A stretch of DNA of 64,000 nucleotides. Source: Asanoa sp040654855. GTDB taxonomy: Bacteria > Actinomycetota > Actinomycetes > Mycobacteriales > Micromonosporaceae. Shown in pieces: positions 49,422 to 58,253 of the stretch; the first letter of the stretch is position 1; the number at the start of each line of letters is the position of its first letter. The notes below the pieces were generated by a model, which made no database searches, had not been told where the DNA came from, and saw only the letters and a program-made list of their open reading frames with translations. The DNA lies in NCBI RefSeq assembly GCF_040654855.1, contig NZ_JBFAIU010000006.1:6398-70397 (forward strand), in the 5' to 3' direction. The position numbers were made by a program, and so were the translations under genes.

Positions 49422-51617
49422 ATGGGCGTCGTCGAGATCATCTGTACGACCATCGCTGGTCTGATCACGCTCGTTGCTGTGGCGTTGGCGGCCCGCGCTG
49501 TCACGCGGATGCTCGCCGTGGTCCGGCAGGGGCAGCCCGACCCGGCCCGGCTGGGCTCGTGGGGCGCCCGGACCAGGGTGATGCTCACGGAGACGGCCGG
49601 GCATACCCGGATGTTGAAGTGGTCCGCGGTGGGTGCGGCGCACTGGTTCGTGATGGTCGCGTTCGTCGTGCTGTCGTTGCTGGTGCTGGAGGCCTATTTC
49701 GAGGTGGCCTCGCCGGCGGGCGGGATCCCGTGGCTGTCGGGTTGGGTGGTTTTCGGTTTCGTCACGGAGATCATCGGGATCCTCGGCATCGTGGGGATCC
49801 TCTATCTGATCTCGGTGCGGTTGCGGAACCGTCCGGGCCGGGGGCGTGGGCTGTCCCGGTTCACTGGTTCGACGATGTGGCAGGGCTATTTCGTCGAGTG
49901 GGTCATCGTCGGTGTGCTGGTCTGCGGGTTCCTGATCCGCGGGTTCAAGGCCGCCAACGATCATCTGGACTTCCCGACCTGGGCGGCGCCGTTGTCGCAC
50001 GGTCTGGGGTCGGTGTTGCCGGCGTGGGAGGCCGGCGCGCCGGTGGTCGCCGCGATCAAGATCGTCATTTCGATGACGTGGCTGATCGTGATCTCGCTGA
50101 ACGTGACGATGGGTGTGGCCTGGCACCGTTTCCTGGCGTTCCCGAACATCTTCTTCAAGCGTGACCCGGCCAAGCCGGCGGGTTCGGGTCTGGGCGCGTT
50201 GCGGCCGATGACCTCCAACGGGCAGCTGCTCGATTTCGAGGAGGCCGACCCGGAGAAGGACCAGTTCGGCGTGGCGCAGGTGGAGCAGTTCACCTGGAAG
50301 GGTCTGCTCGATTTCTCCACGTGTACGGAGTGCGGCCGTTGCCAGTCGCAGTGCCCGGCGTGGAACACCGGCAAGCCGCTGTCGCCGAAGCTGCTGGTGC
50401 TCTCGCTGCGTGACCACGCCTATGCCAAGGCGCCCTACCTGCTGGCCGGCGGTGGCAAGGACCTGAGCGGCGAGGAGAAGGCCAGCAAGGAGCAGTTGGC
50501 CGGGGTCGACGTGCTGGCCATGGCCGAGGCGGACCGGCCGTTGATCGGCGGCGCGTCCGACGGCGGCGTCATCGACCCGGACGTGCTGTGGTCGTGCACG
50601 ACCTGCGGTGCGTGTGTCGAGCAGTGCCCGGTCGACATCGAGCACGTGGACCACATCGTCGACATGCGCCGCTACCAGGTGCTGATCGAGTCGTCGTTCC
50701 CGTCCGAGGCCGGCGTGATGCTGCGCAACCTGGAGAACAAGGGCAACCCGTGGGGTGCGCCGCCGAACACCCGCGAGGACTGGACCAAGGGCCTGGACTT
50801 CGAGGTCAAGCGGGCCGGCGCCGGTGACGACTTCGAATACCTGTTCTGGGTCGGCTGCGCCGGCGCGTTCGAGGACCGGGCGAAGAAGACCACCCGCGCG
50901 GTCGCCACGCTGCTGCACGAGGCCGGCGTCGACTTCGCGATCCTCGGCGAGGGGGAGACCTGCACGGGTGACCCGGCCCGCCGCATCGGCAACGAGTTCG
51001 TCTTCCAGATGCTCGCCCAGCAGAACGTGGAGACCCTCAACGAGGCGGGCGTGAAGAAGATCGTCGCGTCGTGCCCGCACTGCTTCAACACCCTGCGCAA
51101 CGAGTACGGCGCCCTGGGCGGCAGCTTCGAGGTCGTGCACCACACCCAACTGCTGGCCGACCTGGTCGCCTCCGGGAAGCTGACCCCGGTGCAGCCCGTC
51201 GACGGCGGGGTCACCTACCACGACCCGTGCTACCTGGGCCGCCACAACCGGGTCTTCACCCCGCCACGCGAGGTCCTCGAGGCATCCGCCGGCGGCGCCG
51301 AACTCACCGAGATGCCCCGCAACTCCGAACGCTCGTTCTGCTGCGGCGCCGGCGGCGCTCGGATGTGGATGGAAGAGCGGATCGGCAAGCGCATCAACAT
51401 CGAGCGCGTCGAGGAGGCCATCTCCACCGGCGCACACACGATCGCGGTCGGCTGCCCCTTCTGCTTCACCATGATCAACGACGGCGTCACCGCCAAGCAG
51501 GCCGCCGGCGCCACCGACGGCGTCGAGGTGGTCGACGTGGCCACCGTCCTGCTGCGCTCGGTCAAGCCGGAGAGCCCGGCGTCGTCGGCCGAGCCGGAGG
51601 CCGCCACCGCGGGGTAG
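49422..51617 (+). CDS. Membrane-bound Fe-S reductase, heterodisulfide-reductase-like
   Basis: A 731-residue fusion. The N-terminal membrane domain has about five spans and nitrate-reductase-gamma-like histidines. Two [4Fe-4S] motifs follow (CTECGRCQSQCP and CTTCGACVEQCP), then two CCG domains as in HdrD/GlpC (DPCYLGRHN, SFCCGAGGARMWM, GCPFCFTMI). Homologues occur across actinobacteria (the Rv0338c type) and are thought to pass electrons from acyl-CoA oxidation to the quinone pool. The enzyme is essential in some species. The fit with the acyl-CoA dehydrogenase elsewhere in the window is suggestive only. Monocistronic. Confidence 0.9.
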   Translation: MGVVEIICTTIAGLITLVAVALAARAVTRMLAVVRQGQPDPARLGSWGARTRVMLTETAGHTRMLKWSAVGAAHWFVMVAFVVLSLLVLEAYFEVASPAGGIPWLSGWVVFGFVTEIIGILGIVGILYLISVRLRNRPGRGRGLSRFTGSTMWQGYFVEWVIVGVLVCGFLIRGFKAANDHLDFPTWAAPLSHGLGSVLPAWEAGAPVVAAIKIVISMTWLIVISLNVTMGVAWHRFLAFPNIFFKRDPAKPAGSGLGALRPMTSNGQLLDFEEADPEKDQFGVAQVEQFTWKGLLDFSTCTECGRCQSQCPAWNTGKPLSPKLLVLSLRDHAYAKAPYLLAGGGKDLSGEEKASKEQLAGVDVLAMAEADRPLIGGASDGGVIDPDVLWSCTTCGACVEQCPVDIEHVDHIVDMRRYQVLIESSFPSEAGVMLRNLENKGNPWGAPPNTREDWTKGLDFEVKRAGAGDDFEYLFWVGCAGAFEDRAKKTTRAVATLLHEAGVDFAILGEGETCTGDPARRIGNEFVFQMLAQQNVETLNEAGVKKIVASCPHCFNTLRNEYGALGGSFEVVHHTQLLADLVASGKLTPVQPVDGGVTYHDPCYLGRHNRVFTPPREVLEASAGGAELTEMPRNSERSFCCGAGGARMWMEERIGKRINIERVEEAISTGAHTIAVGCPFCFTMINDGVTAKQAAGATDGVEVVDVATVLLRSVKPESPASSAEPEAATAG

Positions 51618-51637
51618 AGCATCCACCGTTCGGGTGA

Positions 51638-51737
51638 GTGAAAGAAGGCCGAACGTACTGTCGCCCGGCTCGAACCCGGGTCGCGTCTTGATAGGCGTAC
51701 AAGACAGCACGACGCCCGGCCGGCGACTTCCTTTCAC
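51638..51737. promoter_or_regulatory. Structured leader, three-stem tRNA-like fold
   Basis: Outer stem GTGAAAG/CTTTCAC (51638-51644 and 51731-51737), continued with one bulge. Inside are two perfect hairpins: CCCGG-CTCGAAC-CCGGG (51664-51680) and GTCTTG-N9-CAAGAC (51685-51705). Read on the minus strand the first looks like a T arm (GTTCGAG loop), but acceptor and anticodon geometry do not make a tRNA. It ends 24 bases before the lipoprotein start. Confidence 0.5.
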
Positions 51738-51761
51738 TTCTCTCGAACAGGGCTCTCTCTG

Positions 51762-52772
51762 ATGAACGCGAAGATCGCTCGCCCTACCCTCGTCGCCGCC
51801 GCCGCCACCTGCCTCGCCGGCGCCGCCGTGCTGCTGACCGCCGCCTGCGGAACGGGTTCGGCCGCCGCCGGAAGCCCGGCCTCGGCCCCGACCGTCTCGT
51901 CCACCCCGTCGGCTCCGGCTCCGTCGGCGTCCGCGTCCGCGACCGAGGGCTCGGTCGCCGGCCTGCCGGGCTGGCTCTACTACGCCGACTCGGACAAGCT
52001 GGTCCGGCTCACCAAGTCGGGTGTGGACACCGTGCTGAAGGCCGGCGCCTACAACGCGAACGTGTCACCGGACGGCGCGTCGGTCGCGTTCGTCGAGAAC
52101 GACGGGGACCTGGTGGTGGCCGACCGGGACGGTGGCGACAAGCGCACCCTGCTCCGGGACAGCGTCACGCAAGGCCACGAGCCGGTGTGGTCCGCCGACT
52201 CGCAGCGCCTGCTGGTCGCGAAGAGCGCCGCCGGCGGTGGCGCGACGATGGGCGTGGTCACCGTGGCGTCGGGCGCCTTCACCGCGTTGCCGCACCAGCC
52301 GGAGGGGATCCACCTGGTGTGGTCGGCCGACGGACAGCGGCTGGGCTTCGCGACCGGCACCTGCCGGATCGGCACGGCCGACGCCGACGGCGGCAACTTC
52401 CGCCTGGTGCCGGTGTTCGGCGACCTGGGCAACGAGTCGAACCCGGAGCTCCGGCGGAGCTGTGACCCGTTCAGCATCTCGGCGGACGGGAAGCTGATGG
52501 CGGTCAACCAGCGCACGGGTGACCAGCCGGACGGTGACATCGGTCGGGACGTGTTCGCGAACGCGGTCGTCGACGTGGCCACCGGTGCGGACGTGCGCCT
52601 GCCGGTGACCGGTGCCGTGACCGCGGTCCTGTTCCAGCCCAACGGCGACATCCTCGTGCGGACCAAGGACCACAAGCTGACCCTGCTGGGCGCGGACCGC
52701 ACGGTCAAGGCTCAGGTCACCGAGCCCGCGGCCGTGCGCGGCCTGGCTCTGCTCGGCTACAGCCCCAACTGA
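51762..52772 (+). CDS. Lipoprotein with TolB/WD40-like beta-propeller
   Basis: A 336-residue lipoprotein. Signal and lipobox end at LTAAC (Cys29), followed by a Ser/Pro/Ala linker and a six-bladed-type propeller with TolB-like repeats (YNANVSPDGASVAFVENDG, PVWSADSQRLLVAK, LVWSADGQRLGFAT, FSISADGKLMAVNQ). It closely matches the extracellular part of the membrane protein encoded 1.7 kb downstream, including a stretch of identical DNA. A weak AGGG site lies about ten bases before ATG 51762, and a structured element lies just upstream. Confidence 0.85.
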   Translation: MNAKIARPTLVAAAATCLAGAAVLLTAACGTGSAAAGSPASAPTVSSTPSAPAPSASASATEGSVAGLPGWLYYADSDKLVRLTKSGVDTVLKAGAYNANVSPDGASVAFVENDGDLVVADRDGGDKRTLLRDSVTQGHEPVWSADSQRLLVAKSAAGGGATMGVVTVASGAFTALPHQPEGIHLVWSADGQRLGFATGTCRIGTADADGGNFRLVPVFGDLGNESNPELRRSCDPFSISADGKLMAVNQRTGDQPDGDIGRDVFANAVVDVATGADVRLPVTGAVTAVLFQPNGDILVRTKDHKLTLLGADRTVKAQVTEPAAVRGLALLGYSPN

Positions 52773-52777
52773 CGCGG

Positions 52778-52811
52778 CTGCCCGCGGCGCTCACGGGGGC
52801 GCCGCGGGCAG
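52778..52811 (+). terminator. Hairpin after the propeller lipoprotein gene
   Basis: Perfect 12-bp stem CTGCCCGCGGCG/CGCCGCGGGCAG with a ten-base loop, starting six bases after the stop. It separates the lipoprotein gene from the sigma-factor operon. Confidence 0.7.
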
Positions 52812-52906
52812 TCCCGACCCGCGGAGACCCGATGCCGGTCCGGACAGCGACGATGGCGGTACTAGACTCCCCAACCGCTCACGGTTCCTCGTCGATCGGA
52901 TCAGGC

Positions 52907-53434
52907 ATGGCCACTCGCGAGGACGATTACGCGACGTTCGTCCGGGCCAGAAGCCATGCATTGCTCAGGTCGGCCTACCTGCTCACCGGCGACCAACACC
53001 TCGCGGAAGACCTCGTGCAGGAGGCGCTCGCCCGTACGCACCGGTCCTGGTCCCGGCTCCACGAGACCGGAAACGCCGAGGCGTACGCCCGCCGGGTCAT
53101 GTACCACCTGCAGGTCTCGGTGTGGCGGCGGCGGAAGGTGGCCGAGATGCTCCCCGGCGACCTGCCCGAGCAGACGGCCCGGGGCGGCCACGACGACCCG
53201 GACGCGATCGCCTGGCGCATGACCCTCGAACGGGCGCTGGGTTCGCTCAGCAAGCGGCAGCGGGCCGTGGTGGTGCTCCGCTACTTCGAGGACCACACCG
53301 AGGCGGAGGCGGCGGACATGCTGGGCGTATCGGTCAGCACGGTCAAGACCCAGACCGCGCGGGCCCTCGAGCACCTGCGCAAGCTCGTGCCGGATCTCAA
53401 GGAATTCCGGACCACCGGAGGTACCGGAAGATGA
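52907..53434 (+). CDS. ECF sigma factor, SigE-like actinobacterial family
   Basis: A 175-residue extracytoplasmic-function sigma factor. Region 2 (LLRSAYLLTGDQHLAEDLVQ) and region 4 (LSKRQRAVVVLRYFEDHTEA, MLGVSVSTVKTQTARAL) are complete, and there is no SnoaL-like C-terminal extension. I chose ATG 52907 (MATREDDYATF, the usual opening of this family) over the upstream ATGs. The stop overlaps the next gene's ATG (ATGA), so the propeller membrane protein is its coupled partner and probable signal receiver. Confidence 0.93.
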   Translation: MATREDDYATFVRARSHALLRSAYLLTGDQHLAEDLVQEALARTHRSWSRLHETGNAEAYARRVMYHLQVSVWRRRKVAEMLPGDLPEQTARGGHDDPDAIAWRMTLERALGSLSKRQRAVVVLRYFEDHTEAEAADMLGVSVSTVKTQTARALEHLRKLVPDLKEFRTTGGTGR

Positions 53435-54558
53435 ACGACGACGAACTGCGCGAGAGCCTGGCGAACCTCAGCGACCAGGCGAAGCCGGTGGACTTCCTCG
53501 ACCGGTCGCTGGCCCGCTCGAAGCGGATCGGGCGCAACCAGGCCATCGTCCGGAGCGCCGCGGTGGCGTGCGTCCTGGCCGTGGCCGGCGTGTTCACCTG
53601 GCAGCTGGGCCTGCCCGCGACGCAGGGGAACACGCCCGCGGTCGCACCGCCGTCCGCTGTCGACCTGCCATCGGTCTCGCCGTCGCCGACCGCGACGCCG
53701 TCCAGCCCGCCGTCCAGCACCCCGGCGGCCGTGGGCTCCATCGTCGGGCTGCCGGGTTGGCTGTACTACGCCGACGCGGACCGGTTGGTTCGATTGACCA
53801 GGTCGGGCACGCAGACCGTGCTGAGCGCCGGCGCGTACAACGCGAACGTGTCGCCGGACGGCACGTCGGTCGCGTTCATCGACGGCGACCAGCACGTGGT
53901 GGTCGCCGACCGGGACGGGCACGACAAGCGGACCGTCCTGCGGGACAGCATCGACGCCGGCTTCGAGCCGGCTTGGTCACCGGACTCCCAGCGACTACTG
54001 GTGGCGAAGAGCGCCGGCGACGGCGGCCGGACGATGGGCGTGGTCAACGTGGCGTCGGGTGCCTTCACGGCGTTGGCGCACCAGCCCGACGGGATGCATT
54101 TCCTGTGGTCCGCCGGCGGGCATCGCCTCGGGTACGCGACGGGTGAGTGCCGGATCGGCACGGCCGACGCCGACGGTGGCAACGCCCGTCTGGTGCCGGT
54201 GTTCGGCGACCTGGACAGCAAGTCGAACCCGGAGCTCCGGCGGAGCTGTGACCCGTTCAGCATCTCGGCGGACGGGAAGCTGATGGCGGTCAACCAGCGC
54301 ACGGGTGACCAGCCGGACGGTGACATCGGTCGGGACGTGTTCGCGAACGCGGTCGTCGACGTGGCCACCGGCGCGGACGTGCGCCTGCCGGTGACGGGTG
54401 CGGTCACGGCGGTGCTGTTCCAGCCCGACGGCGGCATTCTGGTGCGGACTGAGAACAACAAGCTGACCCTGCTGGGCGCGGACCGCACGGTAAAGGCTCA
54501 GGTCACCGAGCCCGCCAACGTGCGCGACATGTCGCTGCTCGGCTACAGCCCGAGCTGA
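53431..54558 (+). CDS. Membrane propeller protein, probable sigma-factor regulator
   Basis: A 375-residue protein: a short cytoplasmic segment (about 1-38, MNDDELRESLANLSDQAKP), one span (IVRSAAVACVLAVAGVFTW), a Pro/Ser/Thr linker and an extracellular TolB-like propeller. Translational coupling to the sigma gene suggests an anti-sigma or sensor role, yet no zinc-binding HxxxCxxC motif is present. The propeller closely matches the lipoprotein at 51762, and 150 bases (54222-54371) are identical to 52436-52585. It may report an extracellular ligand to the sigma factor (inference). Confidence 0.82.
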   Translation: MNDDELRESLANLSDQAKPVDFLDRSLARSKRIGRNQAIVRSAAVACVLAVAGVFTWQLGLPATQGNTPAVAPPSAVDLPSVSPSPTATPSSPPSSTPAAVGSIVGLPGWLYYADADRLVRLTRSGTQTVLSAGAYNANVSPDGTSVAFIDGDQHVVVADRDGHDKRTVLRDSIDAGFEPAWSPDSQRLLVAKSAGDGGRTMGVVNVASGAFTALAHQPDGMHFLWSAGGHRLGYATGECRIGTADADGGNARLVPVFGDLDSKSNPELRRSCDPFSISADGKLMAVNQRTGDQPDGDIGRDVFANAVVDVATGADVRLPVTGAVTAVLFQPDGGILVRTENNKLTLLGADRTVKAQVTEPANVRDMSLLGYSPS

Positions 54559-54610
54559 GCGTTTCCACACGCCGCGACCTGCGGAAAACCACAGCTGTAC
54601 CGTGCAGGCC

Positions 54611-55750
54611 ATGATGGCAGGGCTGGTCGGCGCCGGCGGGCGGCTGTTCGTCGGTGTGTCCGTCGGCGCGGCCACCGCCGTCGCCGAGCTCGCCTTCCTC
54701 GGCTGGGCCGCGCTGGTCGCACTGGTCGAGCTGATCCGCGGGCGCCAGCCGGTGGGCATCGAGCGCCCGGCCCGCCACCTCGTCGAGGTGGAGCGCTGGC
54801 GGATCACCGCGTTCCTGCCCGGCGGCGGCGCGGTCGAGCACCTCGACGACTATCCCGGGCGCCGCGCCGTCGCGTACCTCGGTGTCCGTTGGCTCGTGGG
54901 TCTGCTCGGTGGGTTCGTCGCCCTGCTCTTCCTCTACGGCCTCGGCACCGGCGCGGTCTGGGCCCGGGACCTGTTCGTCGGCCGCAGCAGCGCGTGGCTC
55001 GTGTTCGCCCAGGTGGTCGGCGGTCTCGTGCTGTTCTTCCTGGCCCTGCAGGGCTTCCTGGGTGTGGCCGCGCTGGACCGATGGCTCGCGGTGCGGCTGC
55101 TGGTGCCGAGCGACCGGGCGCGCTACGAGCGGCGGATCAGCGAGCTGGCGGCGAGCCGCGCCGGCGTGGTCGCCGCCGTCGACGCCGAACGCCGGCGGAT
55201 CGAGCGGGACCTGCACGACGGCGTGCAGCAGCGGCTCGTCGCCCTCGGCCTGCTGCTCGGCCAGGCCCGGCGCGGCACCGCCGACCGCACCCGGTCCGAC
55301 GAGCTGGTCCGGCAGGCCCACGACGAGGCCCGGGAGATCCTGGCGGAGCTGCGCGACGTCGCCTGGCGCGCCTACCCGGCCGATCTCGACAACCTGGGGC
55401 TCGCGGAGGCGCTGGCCCGGGTGGCGGAACGCGGCGGCGTGCCGGTGACCGTCGACTGCCGGGTCGGCCGGCTGCCGTCCGCCGTCGAGACCGCCGCCTA
55501 CTTCGTGGTGTCGGAGGCCGTGACCAACGCGGCCAAGCACGCACCGGGCAGCCGGGTCGCCGTCCGCGTGCTGCGCGCCGAGGGGACCGTGCGGGTCACG
55601 GTCACCGACGACGGACCCGGCGGTGCCGATCCGGCCGGCGGTGGCCTGTCCGGGCTCGCGCGGCGGGCGGCCGCGCTGGACGGTTCCTTCAGCGTCGACA
55701 GCCCGCCCGGCGGTCCCACGACGGTCGAAGCGGAGCTGCCATGCGCGTGA
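54611..55750 (+). CDS. Membrane sensor histidine kinase (HPK7, NarL type)
   Basis: A 379-residue kinase with hydrophobic segments near the start and around VGLLGGFVALLFLYGLG and LVFAQVVGGLVLFFLALQ. The dimerisation/phosphoacceptor helix has the active His in RIERDLHDGVQQRL, followed by a HATPase_c domain with N box SEAVTNAAKHAP and G box DDGPGG. ATG 54611 follows TACCGT (54598-54603) by seven bases; GTG 54602 is in frame but would overlap that box. The stop overlaps the response-regulator start by ten bases. Confidence 0.92.
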   Translation: MMAGLVGAGGRLFVGVSVGAATAVAELAFLGWAALVALVELIRGRQPVGIERPARHLVEVERWRITAFLPGGGAVEHLDDYPGRRAVAYLGVRWLVGLLGGFVALLFLYGLGTGAVWARDLFVGRSSAWLVFAQVVGGLVLFFLALQGFLGVAALDRWLAVRLLVPSDRARYERRISELAASRAGVVAAVDAERRRIERDLHDGVQQRLVALGLLLGQARRGTADRTRSDELVRQAHDEAREILAELRDVAWRAYPADLDNLGLAEALARVAERGGVPVTVDCRVGRLPSAVETAAYFVVSEAVTNAAKHAPGSRVAVRVLRAEGTVRVTVTDDGPGGADPAGGGLSGLARRAAALDGSFSVDSPPGGPTTVEAELPCA

Positions 55751-56385
55751 TCCTGGCCGAAGACTCGGTGCTGCTCCGGGCCGGCCTGGCCCGCCTGCTG
55801 ACCGACGAGGGGCACGAGGTCGTCGCCGAGGTGGGTGACGCGTCGGCGCTGCTGGCCGCGGTCGCCGCTGACCAACCCGACGTGGTGGTCGCCGACGTGC
55901 GGATGCCGCCCAACCACCGCGACGAGGGGTTGCGGGCGGCGGTCGAGATCCGCAACCGCTGGCCCGCGGTGGGCGTCCTGGTGCTCTCGCAGTACGTCGA
56001 GCGCCGGTACGCGGTCGAGCTGCTCACCACGCGCAGCGACGGGGTCGGCTACCTGCTCAAGGACCGGGTGGCGGAGGTCGGCGAGTTCCTGGACGCGCTG
56101 GACCGGGTAGCCGCGGGCCGGGCCGCGTTCGATCCGGAGGTGGTCCGGCAACTGCTGGCCCGCACCTCGCACACCGACCCCCTGCGCCGGCTGACCCCGC
56201 GCGAGGCCGAGGTGCTCGACCGGATGGCGCAGGGCCACACCAACGCCGGCATCGCGGCCCAGTTGCACGTGTCGCAGAGCGCGGTGGAGAAGCACGTCAA
56301 CGCCATCTTCGACAAGCTCGACCTGTCGCACACCACCGGCTACAGCCGGCGGGTCCTGGCAGTGCTCCGCTACCTGGGCTCCTAG
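55741..56385 (+). CDS. LuxR/NarL-family response regulator
   Basis: A 214-residue regulator: receiver domain about 1-120 with phosphoacceptor Asp52 (VVVADVRMPP) and the conserved Lys in YLLKDRV, then a LuxR HTH (LTPREAEVLDRMAQGHTNAG, VSQSAVEKHVNAIF). It is the cognate partner of the overlapping histidine kinase gene. Targets are unknown. Its stop shares CTAG with the convergent glycosyltransferase gene. Confidence 0.94.
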   Translation: MRVILAEDSVLLRAGLARLLTDEGHEVVAEVGDASALLAAVAADQPDVVVADVRMPPNHRDEGLRAAVEIRNRWPAVGVLVLSQYVERRYAVELLTTRSDGVGYLLKDRVAEVGEFLDALDRVAAGRAAFDPEVVRQLLARTSHTDPLRRLTPREAEVLDRMAQGHTNAGIAAQLHVSQSAVEKHVNAIFDKLDLSHTTGYSRRVLAVLRYLGS

Positions 56386-58205
56386 GGAGTGTCGAACGAC
56401 TTCCGGGCGCGGTCGAGGTCGCCGTGCAGCAGTTCCGTCCAGGCGTCCAGGACGCCCGCCGGGTCGTAGCGGCGGCGCATCTCGGCCTTGGCGGCGGCCG
56501 ACCGCTCGGCCCAGACCTCGGGGTCGGCGTTCGCCAGCAGGGCGGCCGCCGCGTCGTCCACCGAGCCGTGGATCCACCGGTCGTCGTACACCGCGCGCAC
56601 CCCTGGCCAGGGCCGGAACACCGGCACGGCACCGGAGGCCATGGCCTCGGCCGCGGCGAGGTGCACGCCCTCGATGTCGCTCGTCGACAGGAAGCCGCCG
56701 ACGCGGCGGTACCAGCGGGCCATGTCCCGCCCCGGCGGCTCGAACACCACGCCGGCGCGCAGGATCGCGTCGCGCTCGAGCCGGTCCTCGACCCAGCCGG
56801 CGTACTCCTGCTCGGCGCGGTCGACGCCCGCGTGCGTGCTGTCCCGGACGATCGACCGGACGTGCAGCACGAACCGCGGGTCTGCCCGGCGCACGGCGGC
56901 GACGACGTCGAGGGCGAGGTCGAGGCGTTTGAGTGAGCGTTCGGTGCCGACCATCCCGATCGCGAACCGGGCGTCCGGCAGCTTGGGCCGGTCGAGCCAG
57001 TTGATGTCCAGGAAGTTCGGGATGTAGACCAGCTTCTCCTCGGGCCAGCCGAGCTCGTCGCGGATCCGCGGCCCGAGCGCGGGTGCGATGTAGACGACCG
57101 CGTCGACATTGTCGATCTCGATCTGCCGCGGGTACGGCGCGTCGATCTCGAACCGGTGCAGCCGGATCACGAGGCGCTGGTCGGGTCGCTTGTGCTTGGC
57201 CAGCCAGACCGCGCTGGGCCTGGCCCACTCGCCGACGATGGTGTCCGCCCGTTCGACGAGCCCGGGGGTGTCCGCCGTGCCGCACGACACGAACTGCCAC
57301 TCGTCGAGCGTGACCGACAGATCGGGTCGCTCGTCGAGCCGGCCCGCCAGCTCGCGGATGAACTTGAGGTCGAAGCCGGAGACCAGCACCTCGCGGGTGG
57401 GACGCAGCCGCGGCGCCCCGGCCGTCAGCGCGGCCGCGAGCAGCTCGCGGGCGCCGCGGTCCTGCGCCGCGGCCGTCCAGTCCGGCGGCGCGTCGGGCAG
57501 GCTCGCCCGGGCCTGCCCGCGGCCGTCCTGCGCCCAGGTGAGCAGGTCCGCCGGCGCCCAGTCGGCGGCCAGGCCGCGGCGGCGGCTCATCGCGAACGAG
57601 TAGGTGTCGGACGGGTTCCGCCATGCGGCGAGCTGGGCGACGTCGTCGGCGACGTCGGGGTCCAGGCCGTCCTCCGGCGCGCCCGCCGAACACCTTGGAC
57701 ACCGGCGGTCCGGCACGACCGGCGGCAGGATGACGACCCTGGGCCGCGCGGTCGTGACCGTGCGCTCGACGGCGTCGCGCCCCAACTCGCTGTCGGTGAC
57801 GAAGCCGGCGATCCGCGGTGCCACCTCGTTGACCAGCTGGCCGAACGGCGTGCTGTCGCCCGGCAACCCGCGGGTGGGCGGCAGCGCGAGGGCCCACAGC
57901 CGTGCACCGGGCGCGCCGCCGTCGACCGCGGCGAGCGCCGCCCGCAGCGACTCGGCGATCACGATCGCGCCGTCGTCGAGGCCGGGAACGGGCGGCGGGC
58001 CGGGATCCGGGACGTTCCTGCGGAAGAGGTCGACCAGCCGCCCGGGACCCTCCGGCCTGGACGGTCGCGCCGCGGCCTGCGTCCAGGTCGCCTCGGCGAC
58101 GTCCGAACCGGCGGCGGCGAAGGCGGACCGGGCCGCGGTGCGCCAGCAGCACACCCCCGCCACGTCGGGCCACCGGCCGTCGCGCAGCAGCACCAGACGC
58201 GGCAT
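56382..58205 (-). CDS. Glycosyltransferase-like protein (GT-B, GT4-type C-terminal half)
   Basis: A 607-residue protein. The N-terminal half shows no recognised family and contains a short CPRC pair. The C-terminal half has GT-B features: IGMVGTERSLKRLDLALDVV, the strand FVLHVRSIVRDS, and the donor-site segment STSDIEGVHLAAAEAMASGA with its conserved Glu. No membrane segment or signal peptide. An acceptor cannot be assigned. A GGGGGAGAG site precedes the ATG at 58205. It shares CTAG with the response-regulator gene. Confidence 0.75.
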   Translation of the reverse strand: MPRLVLLRDGRWPDVAGVCCWRTAARSAFAAAGSDVAEATWTQAAARPSRPEGPGRLVDLFRRNVPDPGPPPVPGLDDGAIVIAESLRAALAAVDGGAPGARLWALALPPTRGLPGDSTPFGQLVNEVAPRIAGFVTDSELGRDAVERTVTTARPRVVILPPVVPDRRCPRCSAGAPEDGLDPDVADDVAQLAAWRNPSDTYSFAMSRRRGLAADWAPADLLTWAQDGRGQARASLPDAPPDWTAAAQDRGARELLAAALTAGAPRLRPTREVLVSGFDLKFIRELAGRLDERPDLSVTLDEWQFVSCGTADTPGLVERADTIVGEWARPSAVWLAKHKRPDQRLVIRLHRFEIDAPYPRQIEIDNVDAVVYIAPALGPRIRDELGWPEEKLVYIPNFLDINWLDRPKLPDARFAIGMVGTERSLKRLDLALDVVAAVRRADPRFVLHVRSIVRDSTHAGVDRAEQEYAGWVEDRLERDAILRAGVVFEPPGRDMARWYRRVGGFLSTSDIEGVHLAAAEAMASGAVPVFRPWPGVRAVYDDRWIHGSVDDAAAALLANADPEVWAERSAAAKAEMRRRYDPAGVLDAWTELLHGDLDRARKSFDTP

Positions 58206-58253
58206 CTCTCCCCCTCGGACGGCCGAGCACCCTACGGTACGCGGACCGCCCCG

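Noticed and set aside
51655..51745. A functional tRNA gene on the minus strand
   Set aside because: The T-arm-like hairpin is perfect, but the anticodon-like loop has nine bases with the wrong invariant positions, and the acceptor arms do not pair.
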